The notes below the pieces were generated by a model. It saw nothing but the letters and a program-made list of their open reading frames with translations, searched no databases and was not told the DNA's origin. A DNA stretch of 64,000 bases from NCBI GenBank assembly GCA_905221605.1, contig CAJNDS010000990.1, positions 74,501 to 138,500 on the forward strand, given 5' to 3'. Position numbers and translations under genes: made by a program. The number at the start of each line of letters is the position of its first letter. Within the stretch, counting starts at the first letter, position 1. The stretch comes from Symbiodinium natans (lineage: Eukaryota > Sar > Dinophyceae > Suessiales > Symbiodiniaceae). Of the stretch, positions 51,001 to 58,721 are shown one piece after another.

Positions 51001-52874
51001 ATCAACCAGAGAGGGATAATCAGGGGCCCATTGTCTTCCCTAATCAACGTCCCTGTCTCTGTAATCCTCATTGCCACACCACCAAGCGCGCTTTGCACCA
51101 TAACAGTAGTGTCGGGTGGCGTTGGTGCTGTATCCACCAACGCCACTCTCCCTTCCTGCTGAAACAATCCAGATCCGCATAACATTCGAACACTAGGATC
51201 CCCGCTCGATGCTGACTGCGCTGATGACAGCTTCATAGATTTCAGCACTTCCAACGCTTCAGCAAGGACTTGATTGGGTGTTGATGGTGATGAGGGACTT
51301 GCAGAACCTTTATCCAATCCCGCATTAGCCGTCTCATCTCCCCCTTCAGCTACCTCTGCCTTTTTGGCATTTCCCCATTTCGCACCTTTGCCGCCCTTTC
51401 CCCCTTTGGGAGAATTCCCTTTAGATCTGCTTCTCTCAGGGTTTGAGTCCACATTGGAACTTGCACCATCCTTATATGGACATTGCGGCTGCAGATGGCC
51501 AACGGCCCCACACTCAAAACATCTTCCTCGCTCAAGGGAGTCTTTGTCATGGCGAAATTTGCAGCGGGATCCGAACTTGCAACCTGCATCGGTCTTCCCA
51601 TATATCCAACAGAAAGGACGTTCACCATCTCCGCTGTACCTTTTTCCTTTCCCTTTGCCTTTGTCACCCTCCTCTGTCTCGTCACCAGTTCCCTTTTGGG
51701 CCTTGTTTAACCTGGCCCTTTTCTTGGCGTCCGAGTCCTGCTTCACCTCTTGTTCACCAGCACTATGCAATAGCAGTTCAAACTCTGCCTGTAACATTTC
51801 AGCTAGTTGTGTCGCAGTTTCAGAGGTCGGCGAGTAGTCCACCCCCAATTTCTCCCGAAAGGATGCCACTCTGAAATGCACCGTAGGGTGTTTTGCCAGC
51901 AACGCGGATGATAAAGCATCCAATCCCTTGATTAGCAAGGTAGCGTCCGGCTCGGATGCTCGCAGCTCCCTTAATCGGGAACGCCATTGCGCCCATTGTC
52001 GCACTCCCTTAATAGCCTCTGAGATCGAGGTTGCTGAAGATGGTTGCACCAAGAAGTTCAACATTGTGCTGCGCTCATTTGCTCCACCTGGTTGGTAGAC
52101 CGTCAGCAATTTGTAAAATATCATCACCGACCCCAACATTCGAGTGGAAACGATCTCGGTCTTCAATCTCTCCGGAATCGCCTGTAGCAGCAAAGACACC
52201 GCTCTCTGCTCCAACAAAACATGCACAGTTTGAACCACCTTGAGCCCTTCTAGCTCAGCCTTGATGCCCAACCTTTCCAGTGGAGAAACACTCAACCATT
52301 TGGCATACGCTTGATATGCCTTTGAGTAGACGCATTGCCACCACACTCTTCCTGTATCTGTCAGCGAAGACAACATTGGTTCGATCATTGCGATCCAATC
52401 ACCCAGTGCCGTCGGATTGCTTGGTGTGTAGTCTGCCAAAGTTGGAAGGCTCATCACATGCTTCCCGAGAGCCTCCGGACGTTCGGTTCCAGAACTATCA
52501 CCAGTGATTGGCATACCGCGTGGCACCACTGCTCCAGGAGGTAAGCTGACCCTTCCACCAGGCCCTTGAGGTAGTCCATGTCCTATACCAGGCGTAACAG
52601 CTGTGAGCGGAACCTTTTCTAATTCCAACTTCCCAGCGACCATTTTCCACCGATACGGAACATCATCCACCATTGTATATCCACCCGATCCTGCTGAGTT
52701 CTCTTGCGTTGCAGTTTCCCGAGCTGAAACAAAACCGGGCTGGTTCCCCGCAGGTGCGACAGAACCATCAACACCTGATGGCACGGAAGTAATCGGAACA
52801 TGTGTTAAACCAGGTGGTCCACTTGCATATCCACCACTTGCAGGACCTCCCATGGGGTAATTCAATGGAGGCAA
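47910..52874 (-). CDS. Copia gag-protease-methyltransferase-like-integrase
   Basis: About 1,650 codons without an ATG at the start; the frame opens near 52,900 and is probably entered by a -1 shift from the leader ORF. Order: Pro/Gly-rich start; helical gag (around LADYTPSNPTALGDWIAM); CCCH finger CWIYGKTDAGCKFGSRC then KFRH; zinc knuckle CFECGAVGHLQPQC (51,480-51,522); protease MLDSGASHPL (about 50,670-50,690). A cytosine-methyltransferase-like domain follows with VVHLFSG (motif I), VAVVGGPPCRTVSRLR (motif IV, Cys at about 49,922) and FGMESPGDPE (motif VI-like Glu). Integrase comes last, with HCLRGHIPFRRDCQIC, LSLDLAGPY, HSDRAGEF and NGRAEACVG, giving Asp, Asp-35-Glu. It ends in the overlap with the RT frame. 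Confidence 0.92.
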   Translation of the reverse strand: MPPLNYPMGGPASGGYASGPPGLTHVPITSVPSGVDGSVAPAGNQPGFVSARETATQENSAGSGGYTMVDDVPYRWKMVAGKLELEKVPLTAVTPGIGHGLPQGPGGRVSLPPGAVVPRGMPITGDSSGTERPEALGKHVMSLPTLADYTPSNPTALGDWIAMIEPMLSSLTDTGRVWWQCVYSKAYQAYAKWLSVSPLERLGIKAELEGLKVVQTVHVLLEQRAVSLLLQAIPERLKTEIVSTRMLGSVMIFYKLLTVYQPGGANERSTMLNFLVQPSSATSISEAIKGVRQWAQWRSRLRELRASEPDATLLIKGLDALSSALLAKHPTVHFRVASFREKLGVDYSPTSETATQLAEMLQAEFELLLHSAGEQEVKQDSDAKKRARLNKAQKGTGDETEEGDKGKGKGKRYSGDGERPFCWIYGKTDAGCKFGSRCKFRHDKDSLERGRCFECGAVGHLQPQCPYKDGASSNVDSNPERSRSKGNSPKGGKGGKGAKWGNAKKAEVAEGGDETANAGLDKGSASPSSPSTPNQVLAEALEVLKSMKLSSAQSASSGDPSVRMLCGSGLFQQEGRVALVDTAPTPPDTTVMVQSALGGVAMRITETGTLIREDNGPLIIPLWLILEFGANLTVINGMCHVGAKSSLDQLLWFEHGCLVMDYKTAEKMVLHAERQRASWSHSQWRNGRADCGVGSSDATLLPKQGEGRGVCVLHVARVSDTNECSGMGMLDSGASHPLRSLRPGEQLPQQKVLVSLAVGSREMCITPGGTLVTPEMVDPLVPIGKASALVGLRVQWRGGKCTASHPVLGELRVRDLNGCPCLEKEVALQIIDEMDWCSPKQALKVARMVQGCPNTDNEVAVKTSLQSAARTASANEEEFVQACWRFLRWYYGDIPENMLMELLPRGDIAALPFNRHKRRRLARAKRVVVHLFSGKQKWHFPSRDVEVLELDLTKGGDLHNSSVWKYLLHLAAEGKVVAVVGGPPCRTVSRLRGEDGGPPVLRRRCGPERLGLKSLPWPHQELAQKDGVLLLKMLFLYDVAVHSRGGTAEVINGSSVFFGMESPGDPELIGKDFSQNGKTVLSAEDLVDGSQEGLSSPTFWSWPEVKSFCERYGMYAAHFDQGALGHALVKPTTFLVSDMELWESLEQVRVVVPWSATFASTLEERIGQSSIWARWAFGLVKRIRHRLAQWLHESDAEREATVLKKEEREGTLRRLTTEERAFRDHCLRGHIPFRRDCQICVSAAGKERRHLRRKHGDAYTLSLDLAGPYKCSKDAHQQKPRHAVIGVYQFPMLDPNVGRPPEKEEDADEVEDQVVDDGAGVGEWLGDAVANFEEEDSAPVEPAPVLEAEVLKIQASEKSWKELKDHLTQPVRMINFVMVEPIVDKQQTTVLSAVQRMMVRLQRHGYPVLRIHSDRAGEFVNARFRSFCETRLIYRTTGDPGVPQTNGRAEACVGLFKRGVRSLLKEARLGPAYWALAARHWSMLRWQKAERELGLNPKALLPFGAQIQVKRRPWELLGPDGTKKGRQWVDRTQPALLLGPCDDLPGGYWVEAQGTAKDPDELVLFPCTTIFSNIKEPPELELEGVVEEQEPSPPEHRLKGKKPALRFADEKVLLYLRLAILQFVIGSMKKARPLHCVVMWAPCACFASGGRVRP
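49300..50100 (-). other. Cytosine-5 methyltransferase-like domain in copia
   Basis: Within the gag-integrase ORF, residues about 925-1,130 show motif I (HLFSG), an acidic strand end (LELDLTKGGDLHN), motif IV with the catalytic-type PPC, and a motif VI-like MESP. The usual ENV is replaced and no QRR motif VIII or long target-recognition region is evident, so the domain is short. Methyltransferase genes inside dinoflagellate retrotransposons have been reported (de Mendoza and colleagues, 2018). I infer homology from motif order only; activity is not certain. Confidence 0.65.
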
Positions 52875-53719
52875 TCTGGAGGGTTTCTCCCTTCAGCTAC
52901 ATGCATCATTGGCACTTCTTTTTCATCCTCCACTTGAACATCCCCCTTCCTGGACCCAGGCAAGGATTGAAGATCACAACCCTTTGGCAGGTCGTAGCCC
53001 TCAATAGGCAGCCATGTCCCATCAGGCAACACAGTCCAAAAACCACCCATACCATCCGTGTAGAAAACTTGTCCTGGCAGGTACTGCTTCTCTGGAGTCA
53101 TTCCTAGAGGATATGCCGTGTTTGCGTCCACCACTCCAGAGCTCCGTGCCCTTGAAGCTGACCCAGATGCAGCAGAGGTATAGCTTTTTTCCTCCACCCG
53201 ATGCAACCTGTTCCCCAGCTCCTTTGTCTGCACAAGCAACTCTTTCAGCGCACGCTTCACCACCGCCATATCTTCAGATTGCTCTTCACCACTAACATCA
53301 GGAATGAGTTCTTCGTCGGCTTGCACTCCACCAATAGTACCTCGTTCCATTTGTCCCATTAAGCCTGACGATGGTCTCTCAACAGGTGCAGGTTCCTGAC
53401 CCAAAAGATCTTGCAGCGAAGGCGGTCTCCTCGTACCTTCACCACTCCTATCCCCTCCGCTCGCGGGAAGACTTGCCGGCCTTGATTGCCTAAGTCTCAT
53501 TTCTTCTTGAGCCCGCTCGCTCCAGAAAGGATTTGCTGCTTGAACCGGAACCACTTCGTTTTCCACCTGAGGCGTTGGTTGTATCATTGCAACCTCCCTA
53601 CCATCTGTCAGTGCTTGTACCATTTGTTGTCGATCTTCACCCCCATCACCACGATTTCCTTCGGCTTCATTGGCCGTTGGCGACAGTCCAGGCTCAGAGC
53701 GACGCCGCATCATGTCCAT
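52862..53719 (-). CDS. Copia leader ORF (gag-like)
   Basis: The first ATG is at 53,719 (MDMMRRRSEPGLSPTANE); the frame is open ten codons further upstream without ATG. It is acidic, Pro/Gln/Ser-rich, with a coiled-coil segment (VVKRALKELLVQTKELGN), then a compact C-terminal part (FYTDGMGGFWTVLPDGTW). It ends PPDCLH and overlaps the next ORF, which is in the -1 frame. An in-frame AAACCCT heptamer at 52,880-52,886 lies in the overlap. It lies first after the primer-binding site, as expected for a gag start. Confidence 0.75.
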   Translation of the reverse strand: MDMMRRRSEPGLSPTANEAEGNRGDGGEDRQQMVQALTDGREVAMIQPTPQVENEVVPVQAANPFWSERAQEEMRLRQSRPASLPASGGDRSGEGTRRPPSLQDLLGQEPAPVERPSSGLMGQMERGTIGGVQADEELIPDVSGEEQSEDMAVVKRALKELLVQTKELGNRLHRVEEKSYTSAASGSASRARSSGVVDANTAYPLGMTPEKQYLPGQVFYTDGMGGFWTVLPDGTWLPIEGYDLPKGCDLQSLPGSRKGDVQVEDEKEVPMMHVAEGRNPPDCLH

Positions 53720-53768
53720 GGCGTTAAAAAAACGAAAAATCTTTACCAATTCCGCAGGAAGCCTAATT

Positions 53769-53781
53769 TGGGCTCATAACC
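53769..53781 (-). other. Primer-binding site, half-tRNA-iMet type
   Basis: GGTTATGAGCCCA directly follows the 5' LTR on the minus strand. Its complement TGGGCTCATAACC matches the anticodon stem-loop 5' side of a eukaryotic initiator tRNA-Met, not a tRNA 3' end. Drosophila copia is primed by a 39-nt 5' fragment of initiator tRNA-Met that ends at the same place. Confidence 0.7.
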
Positions 53782-54010
53782 TACGGGGGGCAACCGAAGG
53801 AGGACAGGGAACAAAACAGTCAACCCCAACAGAAGCCCTTAATACCCCTGGAACAACCAACAACCGAACAACAAGACCCCAAACCAAGGGCACACTTTTT
53901 ACGAAACCTTTGACCGCTTTGGTCATGGCTTGAGCCAAAGATTACCGGGTTCATTGACCCTTCAACTTCCAATACCAACTCCTTTCTACAATACCAATTG
54001 CAGCTCCGCA
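53782..54010 (-). repeat. 5' LTR (229 bp)
   Basis: Same bases as 29,996-30,224. It drives minus-strand transcription and contains the spliced-leader-like string at 53,929-53,948. The element end is followed by TAGGG and TTTAGGG repeat. Confidence 0.92.
53929..53948 (-). promoter_or_regulatory. Spliced-leader-like string in the LTR
   Basis: The minus strand reads CCGGTAATCTTTGGCTCAAG. The last 11 bases match the 3' end of the conserved dinoflagellate spliced leader (TTTGGCTCAAG), and the leading CCG is also shared. The same string is in the other LTR at 30,143-30,162. It may mark where R begins. Confidence 0.55.
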
Positions 54011-54043
54011 TAGGGTTTAGGGCCCCTTGTAAGGGTCCCACCT

Positions 54044-54109
54044 TTACTTGCTCCCTTGACAGCCGGGCGCCTCCGTCATCAGCGTCGTCTCCATGTCTGC
54101 CATGGGCGC
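54044..54109 (-). CDS. Candidate terminal micro-exon beside the copia insertion
   Basis: CTCGACAG precedes the minus-strand reading APMADMETTLMTEAPGCQ and then GSK and a TAA, 22 codons in all. It lies 34 bases from the 5' LTR. If it is a real last exon, the retrotransposon sits in the 3' flank of this gene. Confidence 0.5.
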   Translation of the reverse strand, partial: APMADMETTLMTEAPGCQGSK

Positions 54110-54695
54110 CTGTCGAGTGGGGGGTAGAGATTTTGCCACAGAGTTTAGGATTTTGGGTTCGGAATTGTTGGGTTTAGGGTAAAGAGTTTCGAGTTGGGAA
54201 GGTAACACCCCCAATAATCCGATTTGGTATCCTGATTGATGGAGGGTGCTACAAAATGGCTGAGGGTGGGGGGCACGTTTCTTGAGATCAGAACCTCAAA
54301 ACTCCCATCAAGACCAAAATACCCGACCATAAGTCCTAAACCCCAAACCCAAACATCCTCCGGGCCAATGCTTTCAGAACTCCAAGCGCGTAGGGCTCGA
54401 CTCTAAAACGATACTCCAGATAGAGAACCACCATGAAACAAACTGGCATGTGTATACTAGTATTCCTTGGGTTGTATATGGGTTGAATGAACAAAAACCA
54501 AAAACAGGACACCGCAATATCACATCCCCAAGTGCAGTCCCGGATAACTCCCGCCCCCCCCCCCTCCAACCCCGCACCAACCCCGAAATCTAAGCCCTAC
54601 TCCTATAACCCCTATAAAGTGGAAACCCCGAAGGCTGTGCCGAAACAAGCCTCACGCAACGCTCAACCCTAAGACCCTGAGCCGCCCCCGGCCTT

Positions 54696-54805
54696 CCAAA
54701 CCAGGTTTTAGGGTTTAGGGCTAGGATTTAAGGTTTAGGGTTTAGGGTTTAGGGTTCAGGGTTTAGGGTTTAGGGGTAGGATTTAGGGTTTAGGGTTCAG
54801 GGTTT
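54696..54805. repeat. TTTAGGG array
   Basis: TTTAGGG and TTCAGGG units on the plus strand. An opposite CCCTAAA array lies at 54,898-54,972. Confidence 0.9.
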
Positions 54806-54971
54806 AGGCTTGAAGGTTGAAGGTCGAGGGTGCAACTGTACAGGGTTTAGGGTCCGCCCTGCATCGTCGCATTCAGGGCTTCCCAACTCCCCCCCTGAGC
54901 CCTAAACCCTAGACCCTAAACCCTAAACCCTAAACCCTAAGCCCTAAACCCTAAACCCTAAACCCTAAACC

Positions 54972-55046
54972 TGAGTTTCCGTACTTGACCCCCTGGGAAG
55001 TACCAGGTTTGGCCCGGGAGGCTCCCGAGTCGAACCACTCTTTTTT
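54972..55046 (-). CDS. Candidate micro-exon
   Basis: The minus strand reads EWFDSGASRAKPGTSQGV and then KYGNSG. It is bounded by a CCCTAAA array and a TTTAGGG word. The protein is not recognised. Confidence 0.5.
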
Positions 55047-55129
55047 AGGGTTTTGGGCGTAGAAGGGCTATGGGGTTAGGGGCCTAGGGTTTTGTGTGTT
55101 TAGGGTTTAGGGTTTGGGGTTTGGGGTTT

Positions 55130-55510
55130 GGGGTCATACCTCGTACCTTAACAGTTTGCGGCTCTGTATGACAATAGGAACACCCCCCAAAGGGACGAGC
55201 GAAGATCAAACCGCCCACTTGCCTTGGCATCGTCCGTCGCCCGAGGAAGGACCGACATGCTTCGTATGCTGCGGACCGTGGGGGCACCCGCTGCTACAGA
55301 CAACCCGCCCGAAGGAGCTGCAAGGAGGCCTAAGGCTGATCTAGGGTTTCGGGTTTAGGGTTGAAAGGGTTGGAGTTGGATGCAATGCAGGTGCTCCTTG
55401 CGCGGCCGTAGGCGATTCCATCGGGTGCCCAGCTCCCTGGAGGTTGTCTGCAAAGCTTAACAAGCTGGCAAAGCGCGCGTGAGTGACAGGCCACACTGCC
55501 CCTGGAGCCC
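55130..55510. other. Open region, strand unresolved
   Basis: GC-rich DNA is open on both strands. A plus reading at 55,150-55,344 includes CFVCCGPWGHPLLQ, reminiscent of a zinc knuckle but with spacing that does not fit. Three minus frames are open at 55,375-55,505. Coding is likely, but the frame cannot be chosen. Confidence 0.25.
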
Positions 55511-55954
55511 TCAACCCTAAACCCCAAACTGCCCCAACCCCTAAACCCTAAACCCCAAATCCTGCGCAGGAGCACAGACCCTGGGCAGGCGCTGATACTC
55601 GGAGGTTGTGACTTAGAAGCTCTGAAAGGGTTGCTTCTTCTTCAGGGGGTCAAACATATTTTGGGGGGCCCGAACAGGGGGACCCTCATTTTTTCGTGGA
55701 AACCATCAGGCCCAAGTCCTGATCAACATGCCCTATGTGCCGAGTCCTGAACTCCCGGCAGTAAGCACGTTACAGTTGTACGTGGCAACACTCCTTCTGA
55801 GCTTAGGGGACTCGAAGCCCAGCCCTAAAAACATAGACCCCAAACCCTAAACCCTCTCTGAAGAGGGTTTATGCAGGTTCTGCAGCCCGGATACCAACTC
55901 CCCCAAAAATGGGCCCTGTGACCATCTGTCAAGTGACTGCTTTGTTTGCTTGCG

Positions 55955-56520
55955 TGGGGGGTGGGGGGTGGGGGGTGGGGGGGTGGGGGGGTGGGGGTGT
56001 GGGGGGTGGGGGTGGGGGGTGGGGGGTGGGGGGTGGGGGGTGGGGGGGGGGGGGGGTGGGGGGTGGGGGGGGGGGGTGGGGTGGGGGGGGGTGGGGGGTG
56101 GGGGGGTGGGGGGGGGGTGGGGGGTGGTGGGGGTGGGGGGTGGGGGGGGGGGGTGGGGGTGGGGGGTGGGGGGGGGGGTGGGGGGTTGGGGGTGGGGGGT
56201 GGGGGGTGGGGGGTGGGGGTGTGGTGGGGGGTGGGGGGTGGGGGGTGGGGGGGGGGGTGGGGGGTGGGGGGTGGGGTGGGGGGGGGTGGGGGGGGGGTGG
56301 GGGGGGGGGTGGGGGGTGGGGGGGGGGGTGGGGGGGGGGTGGGGGGTGGGGGTGGGGGGGTGGGGGGGGGGGGGGGGTGGGGTGGGGGGTGGGGGGTGGG
56401 GGGTGGGGGGGTGGGGGGGTGGGGGGGGGGGTGGGGGGTGGGGGGTGGGGGGTGGGGGGTGGGGGGTGGGGGTGGGGGGTGGGGGGTGGGGGTGGGGGTG
56501 GGGGTGGGGGGTGGGGGTTG
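55955..56520 (+). repeat. TGGGGGG minisatellite, 0.57 kb
   Basis: Almost pure T(G)5-8 units with rare GTG interruptions, C-free on the plus strand. It produces long Pro/His-rich frames on the minus strand and Gly/Trp/Val-rich frames on the plus strand, all artefacts. It has very strong G-quadruplex potential. Confidence 0.95.
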
Positions 56521-56521
56521 C

Positions 56522-56617
56522 TGGCGCCCCCAATCCCGAAAAAAGTGGAACCGCAGATAGTGGGCTCCTCGTCCTCGAAGAGGAACTCTGTAATCGGGCG
56601 TTCCAGGAATGTGTCTG
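56522..56617 (-). CDS. Candidate exon next to the G-rich array
   Basis: The minus strand has TTGCCAG and then TFLERPITEFLFEDEEPT and ICGSTFFGIGGA before entering the C-rich complement of the TGGGGGG array. The island is clearly more protein-like than its other frames. Confidence 0.5.
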
Positions 56618-56914
56618 GCAACCTCGTAGCGCAACGAGCGACGCGGAGGTTGATTTACATTACGTTCAAGGTAGATGCTGGATTGCTTAAGAGCAAAAGC
56701 AACCACCAGAGGCAGTTGTAGCTGTCTAAGGTTGTGATAGTCCTTCGTGGCTAACTTGAATTCAAGAGGCGACTGTAGTAGGTAGCAGTCGAGTATCCTA
56801 AAAACCTAAACCCGATAAACCGTGAACCCTAAACCCCCAACCCTAAACCCCTAAACCCCCCAAGAAAACCCTAAATCCTAAACCCTAAACCCTAAACCCT
56901 AAATGGGGGCTCAC

Positions 56915-57012
56915 CGGGGCTCCCTGCCGGTCCGCCCCCTTCTTCACCATCTGGGCTAGGGGGTTGATGGATCGGTACACCTGGTCGTGGTAGCCGAGGA
57001 ACCATACATTGG
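56915..57012 (-). CDS. Exon with a consensus donor
   Basis: The minus strand reads NVWFLGYHDQVYRSINPL and then AQMVKKGADRQGAP, ending CCCCG before GTGAGC, a standard donor. The flanks are a TTTAGGG/TTTGGGG run and a CCCTAAA run. It is among the strongest exon candidates. I do not recognise the protein. Confidence 0.6.
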
Positions 57013-57077
57013 GTTTAGGGTTTGGGGTTTGGGGTTTGGGGTTTGGGATTTGGGGCTTGGGGGTTTGGGGTTTGGGG

Positions 57078-57158
57078 TTAAGGCCAGCGATGGATTGTGG
57101 TGGAGTCCGCCTTGGTGATAGCGTGAACCACCATCTTGCACTTGCAGACAGTTGGAGA
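57078..57158 (-). CDS. Candidate micro-exon
   Basis: The minus strand reads VCKCKMVVHAITKADSTT and then IHRWP and a TAA at 57,078-57,080. The Cys pair and basic residues could bind metal. It lies directly upstream (minus-wise) of the 56,915-57,012 exon. Confidence 0.5.
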   Translation of the reverse strand, partial: SPTVCKCKMVVHAITKADSTTIHRWP

Positions 57159-57380
57159 TCTAAGGAAACTGATCAAAGACGGAAAGTAGGGTTTAGGGTT
57201 TCGGGTTTAGGGCTAGTTAGTTCTCTCCTTGGTAGCCCAATAACCATCGTGTAATGAGGGTCCCCTCTTTCTCTGCGGCTGGTTGGTTTCTAAAAAACCT
57301 GGAACCCCCCCAAAAAAGGCAAAAGGGTTTGTAACGAAACCCACTTGAAACTCACTACCTGGGCGTCCAGGGCGGCCTAT

Positions 57381-57451
57381 TTTAAGGCGGGCTCAGACCC
57401 AGTTAAGTGGAAGTTCCAACACATCTCAAAGCCAATTCGGCCATCAGCCCC
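57381..57451 (-). CDS. Candidate micro-exon
   Basis: TGTTGCAG precedes the minus-strand reading GADGRIGFEMCWNFHLTG and then SEPALK and a stop. The acceptor is plausible; the phase is chosen by composition. Confidence 0.45.
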
Positions 57452-57741
57452 TGCAACAGACCCTGCAAGCCCTACCGCCCTGGATCGCCCTCAGGGGCTT
57501 GGGGTTTGGGTTTTGGGCTGAAGGGCTTAGGGTTTTAAAGCCCAGTCTGCAACTTTCAATCGGTAACCCCCAACACTGGAAGCCATCGGCCCAGTTTCCA
57601 CCCAGCGCCCTAGGCCCGTCCCCCCTCCACCTGGTACGAGTATGTAGAGGTTAGGGTTTGTGGGTTTGGGGTCTCGTGTTAGATGTAAACCCTACACCCT
57701 AAAACCTAAACCCCAAACCCCAAACCCTAACCATTTGGAGT

Positions 57742-57840
57742 TTAGAGGCAGGGGGAGGGCTTGGTCACAGCCTCCTCCCACACCGACTGGGGGGCTTTCT
57801 CGAAGAGCTTGTAGACGTCCTTTGTGATGCAGTTGAGGGC
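57742..57840 (-). CDS. Candidate exon, possible C-terminus
   Basis: The minus strand reads ALNCITKDVYKLFEKAPQ and then SVWEEAVTKPSPCL and a TAA at 57,742-57,744. It is very protein-like and helical. A CCCTAAA run lies beyond the stop. Confidence 0.55.
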   Translation of the reverse strand, partial: ALNCITKDVYKLFEKAPQSVWEEAVTKPSPCL

Positions 57841-58498
57841 TTATAGGCACAACAGGCGCATATGCACTTAAGCCCTTGACTTAAGCACTGTGACATGGCA
57901 AGTTCGCTGCTTTATGGCACCTTCTGGATTAGAAGTTCACTAGCTGACCCTTTTTCGTACGAATGCCAAACGGCAGACAGAAAATGCTGAACCCCAAACG
58001 TAGGGCCTGATAATCAACTTACACCCCGAAACCCATAAACCCCTGAACCCTGAACCCTTTACCACACCCCTACACCGACAAACCCAAGAGCCCCAAACCT
58101 TAAGCCGGCAACCCGAAGCGCCTCCGTCAAATCTGCCAACGGGAAACCCGAAGCCCAAGCTTCAGCATCATTCCGTTAGTTGGAAGGGTTGAATTATTTA
58201 GGGTTCAGGGTTTTGGGTTTGTAGGGATCAGAACCTACGTTGTTTGTCTCATGTCATGAAGCCCCTTACAAGACTCTGAGGTAACCTACAAGAATGGAAG
58301 GCATTGGGGCCTAAACCATCTGCAGCCTTCAGAGGACTTCGCGCAGCTCGCGCGATTTCAACTTCAGTTCGAGTCGGAACCCCAACAATTCTCCACAACC
58401 CCCCCCCCCCCCCCCCATACCTCAAACGTAGCCCAGCAACCGAATTACAATGAGAGCAAAGGGTTGGTTACTTTACAAGGGAACCTTGAACCAGCAGC

Positions 58499-58630
58499 AC
58501 CCTAAACCCTAAACCCTAAACCCTACACCCTACACCCTACACCCTAAACCCTAAACCCTAAACCCTAAACCGTAAACCCTAATCCCTAAACCCCAAACCC
58601 CAAACCCTAAACCCTAAACCCTAAACCCAA
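58499..58630. repeat. CCCTAAA array
   Basis: About 17 units with CCCTACA and CCCCAAA variants. A poly-C run of about 18 lies at 58,399-58,417. Confidence 0.9.
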
Positions 58631-58634
58631 GCTC

Positions 58635-58721
58635 CTAGTCCTGGCCCACCGGGGTCCTTCTTGCAAAGGCCAACTCGCGCATCGCAGCCCAACCTTCCAT
58701 GGTTTTGCGGCGGATGGTTCT
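58635..58721 (-). CDS. Candidate micro-exon
   Basis: The minus strand reads TIRRKTMEGWAAMRELAF and then ARRTPVGQD and a TAG at 58,635-58,637. It is basic and helical, directly between a CCCTAAA array and a TTTAGGG run. Confidence 0.55.
   Translation of the reverse strand, partial: RTIRRKTMEGWAAMRELAFARRTPVGQD

Larger units (their letters stand above)
29996..54010 (-). mobile_element. Ty1/copia LTR retrotransposon, interrupted
   Basis: The element spans 24,015 bases. Subtracting the nested 14,119-bp DNA transposon and its 2-bp duplication leaves about 9.9 kb. Order on the minus strand: 5' LTR, half-tRNA primer site, gag leader ORF, gag-protease-methyltransferase-like-integrase ORF, dioxygenase-like-reverse transcriptase ORF, [DNA transposon], RNase H and C-terminal tail, polypurine tract, 3' LTR. 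The integrase-before-RT order defines copia. The LTRs appear identical, so insertion was recent. Catalytic residues of protease, integrase, RT and RNase H are all visible. Two -1 frame changes separate the three ORFs. The pol gene is now split, so this copy should be non-autonomous. Confidence 0.92.

Noticed and set aside
50521-52860. Plus-strand frames opposite the copia ORF
   Set aside because: Mirror frames of a GC-rich coding strand, with no motifs of their own.
47910-52874. Gypsy-type retrotransposon or retrovirus
   Set aside because: Integrase precedes reverse transcriptase and RT is the RVT_2 type with YVDD, which is copia order. No envelope gene is seen.
55114-55344. Zinc-knuckle gene
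   Set aside because: CFVCCGPWGHPLLQ does not have the C-x2-C-x4-H-x4-C spacing, and competing frames exist.
55825-56706. Long Pro/His- and Gly/Trp-rich open frames on both strands
   Set aside because: They are produced by the TGGGGGG minisatellite, where no frame can contain a stop. Only the unique edge at 56,522-56,617 is kept.
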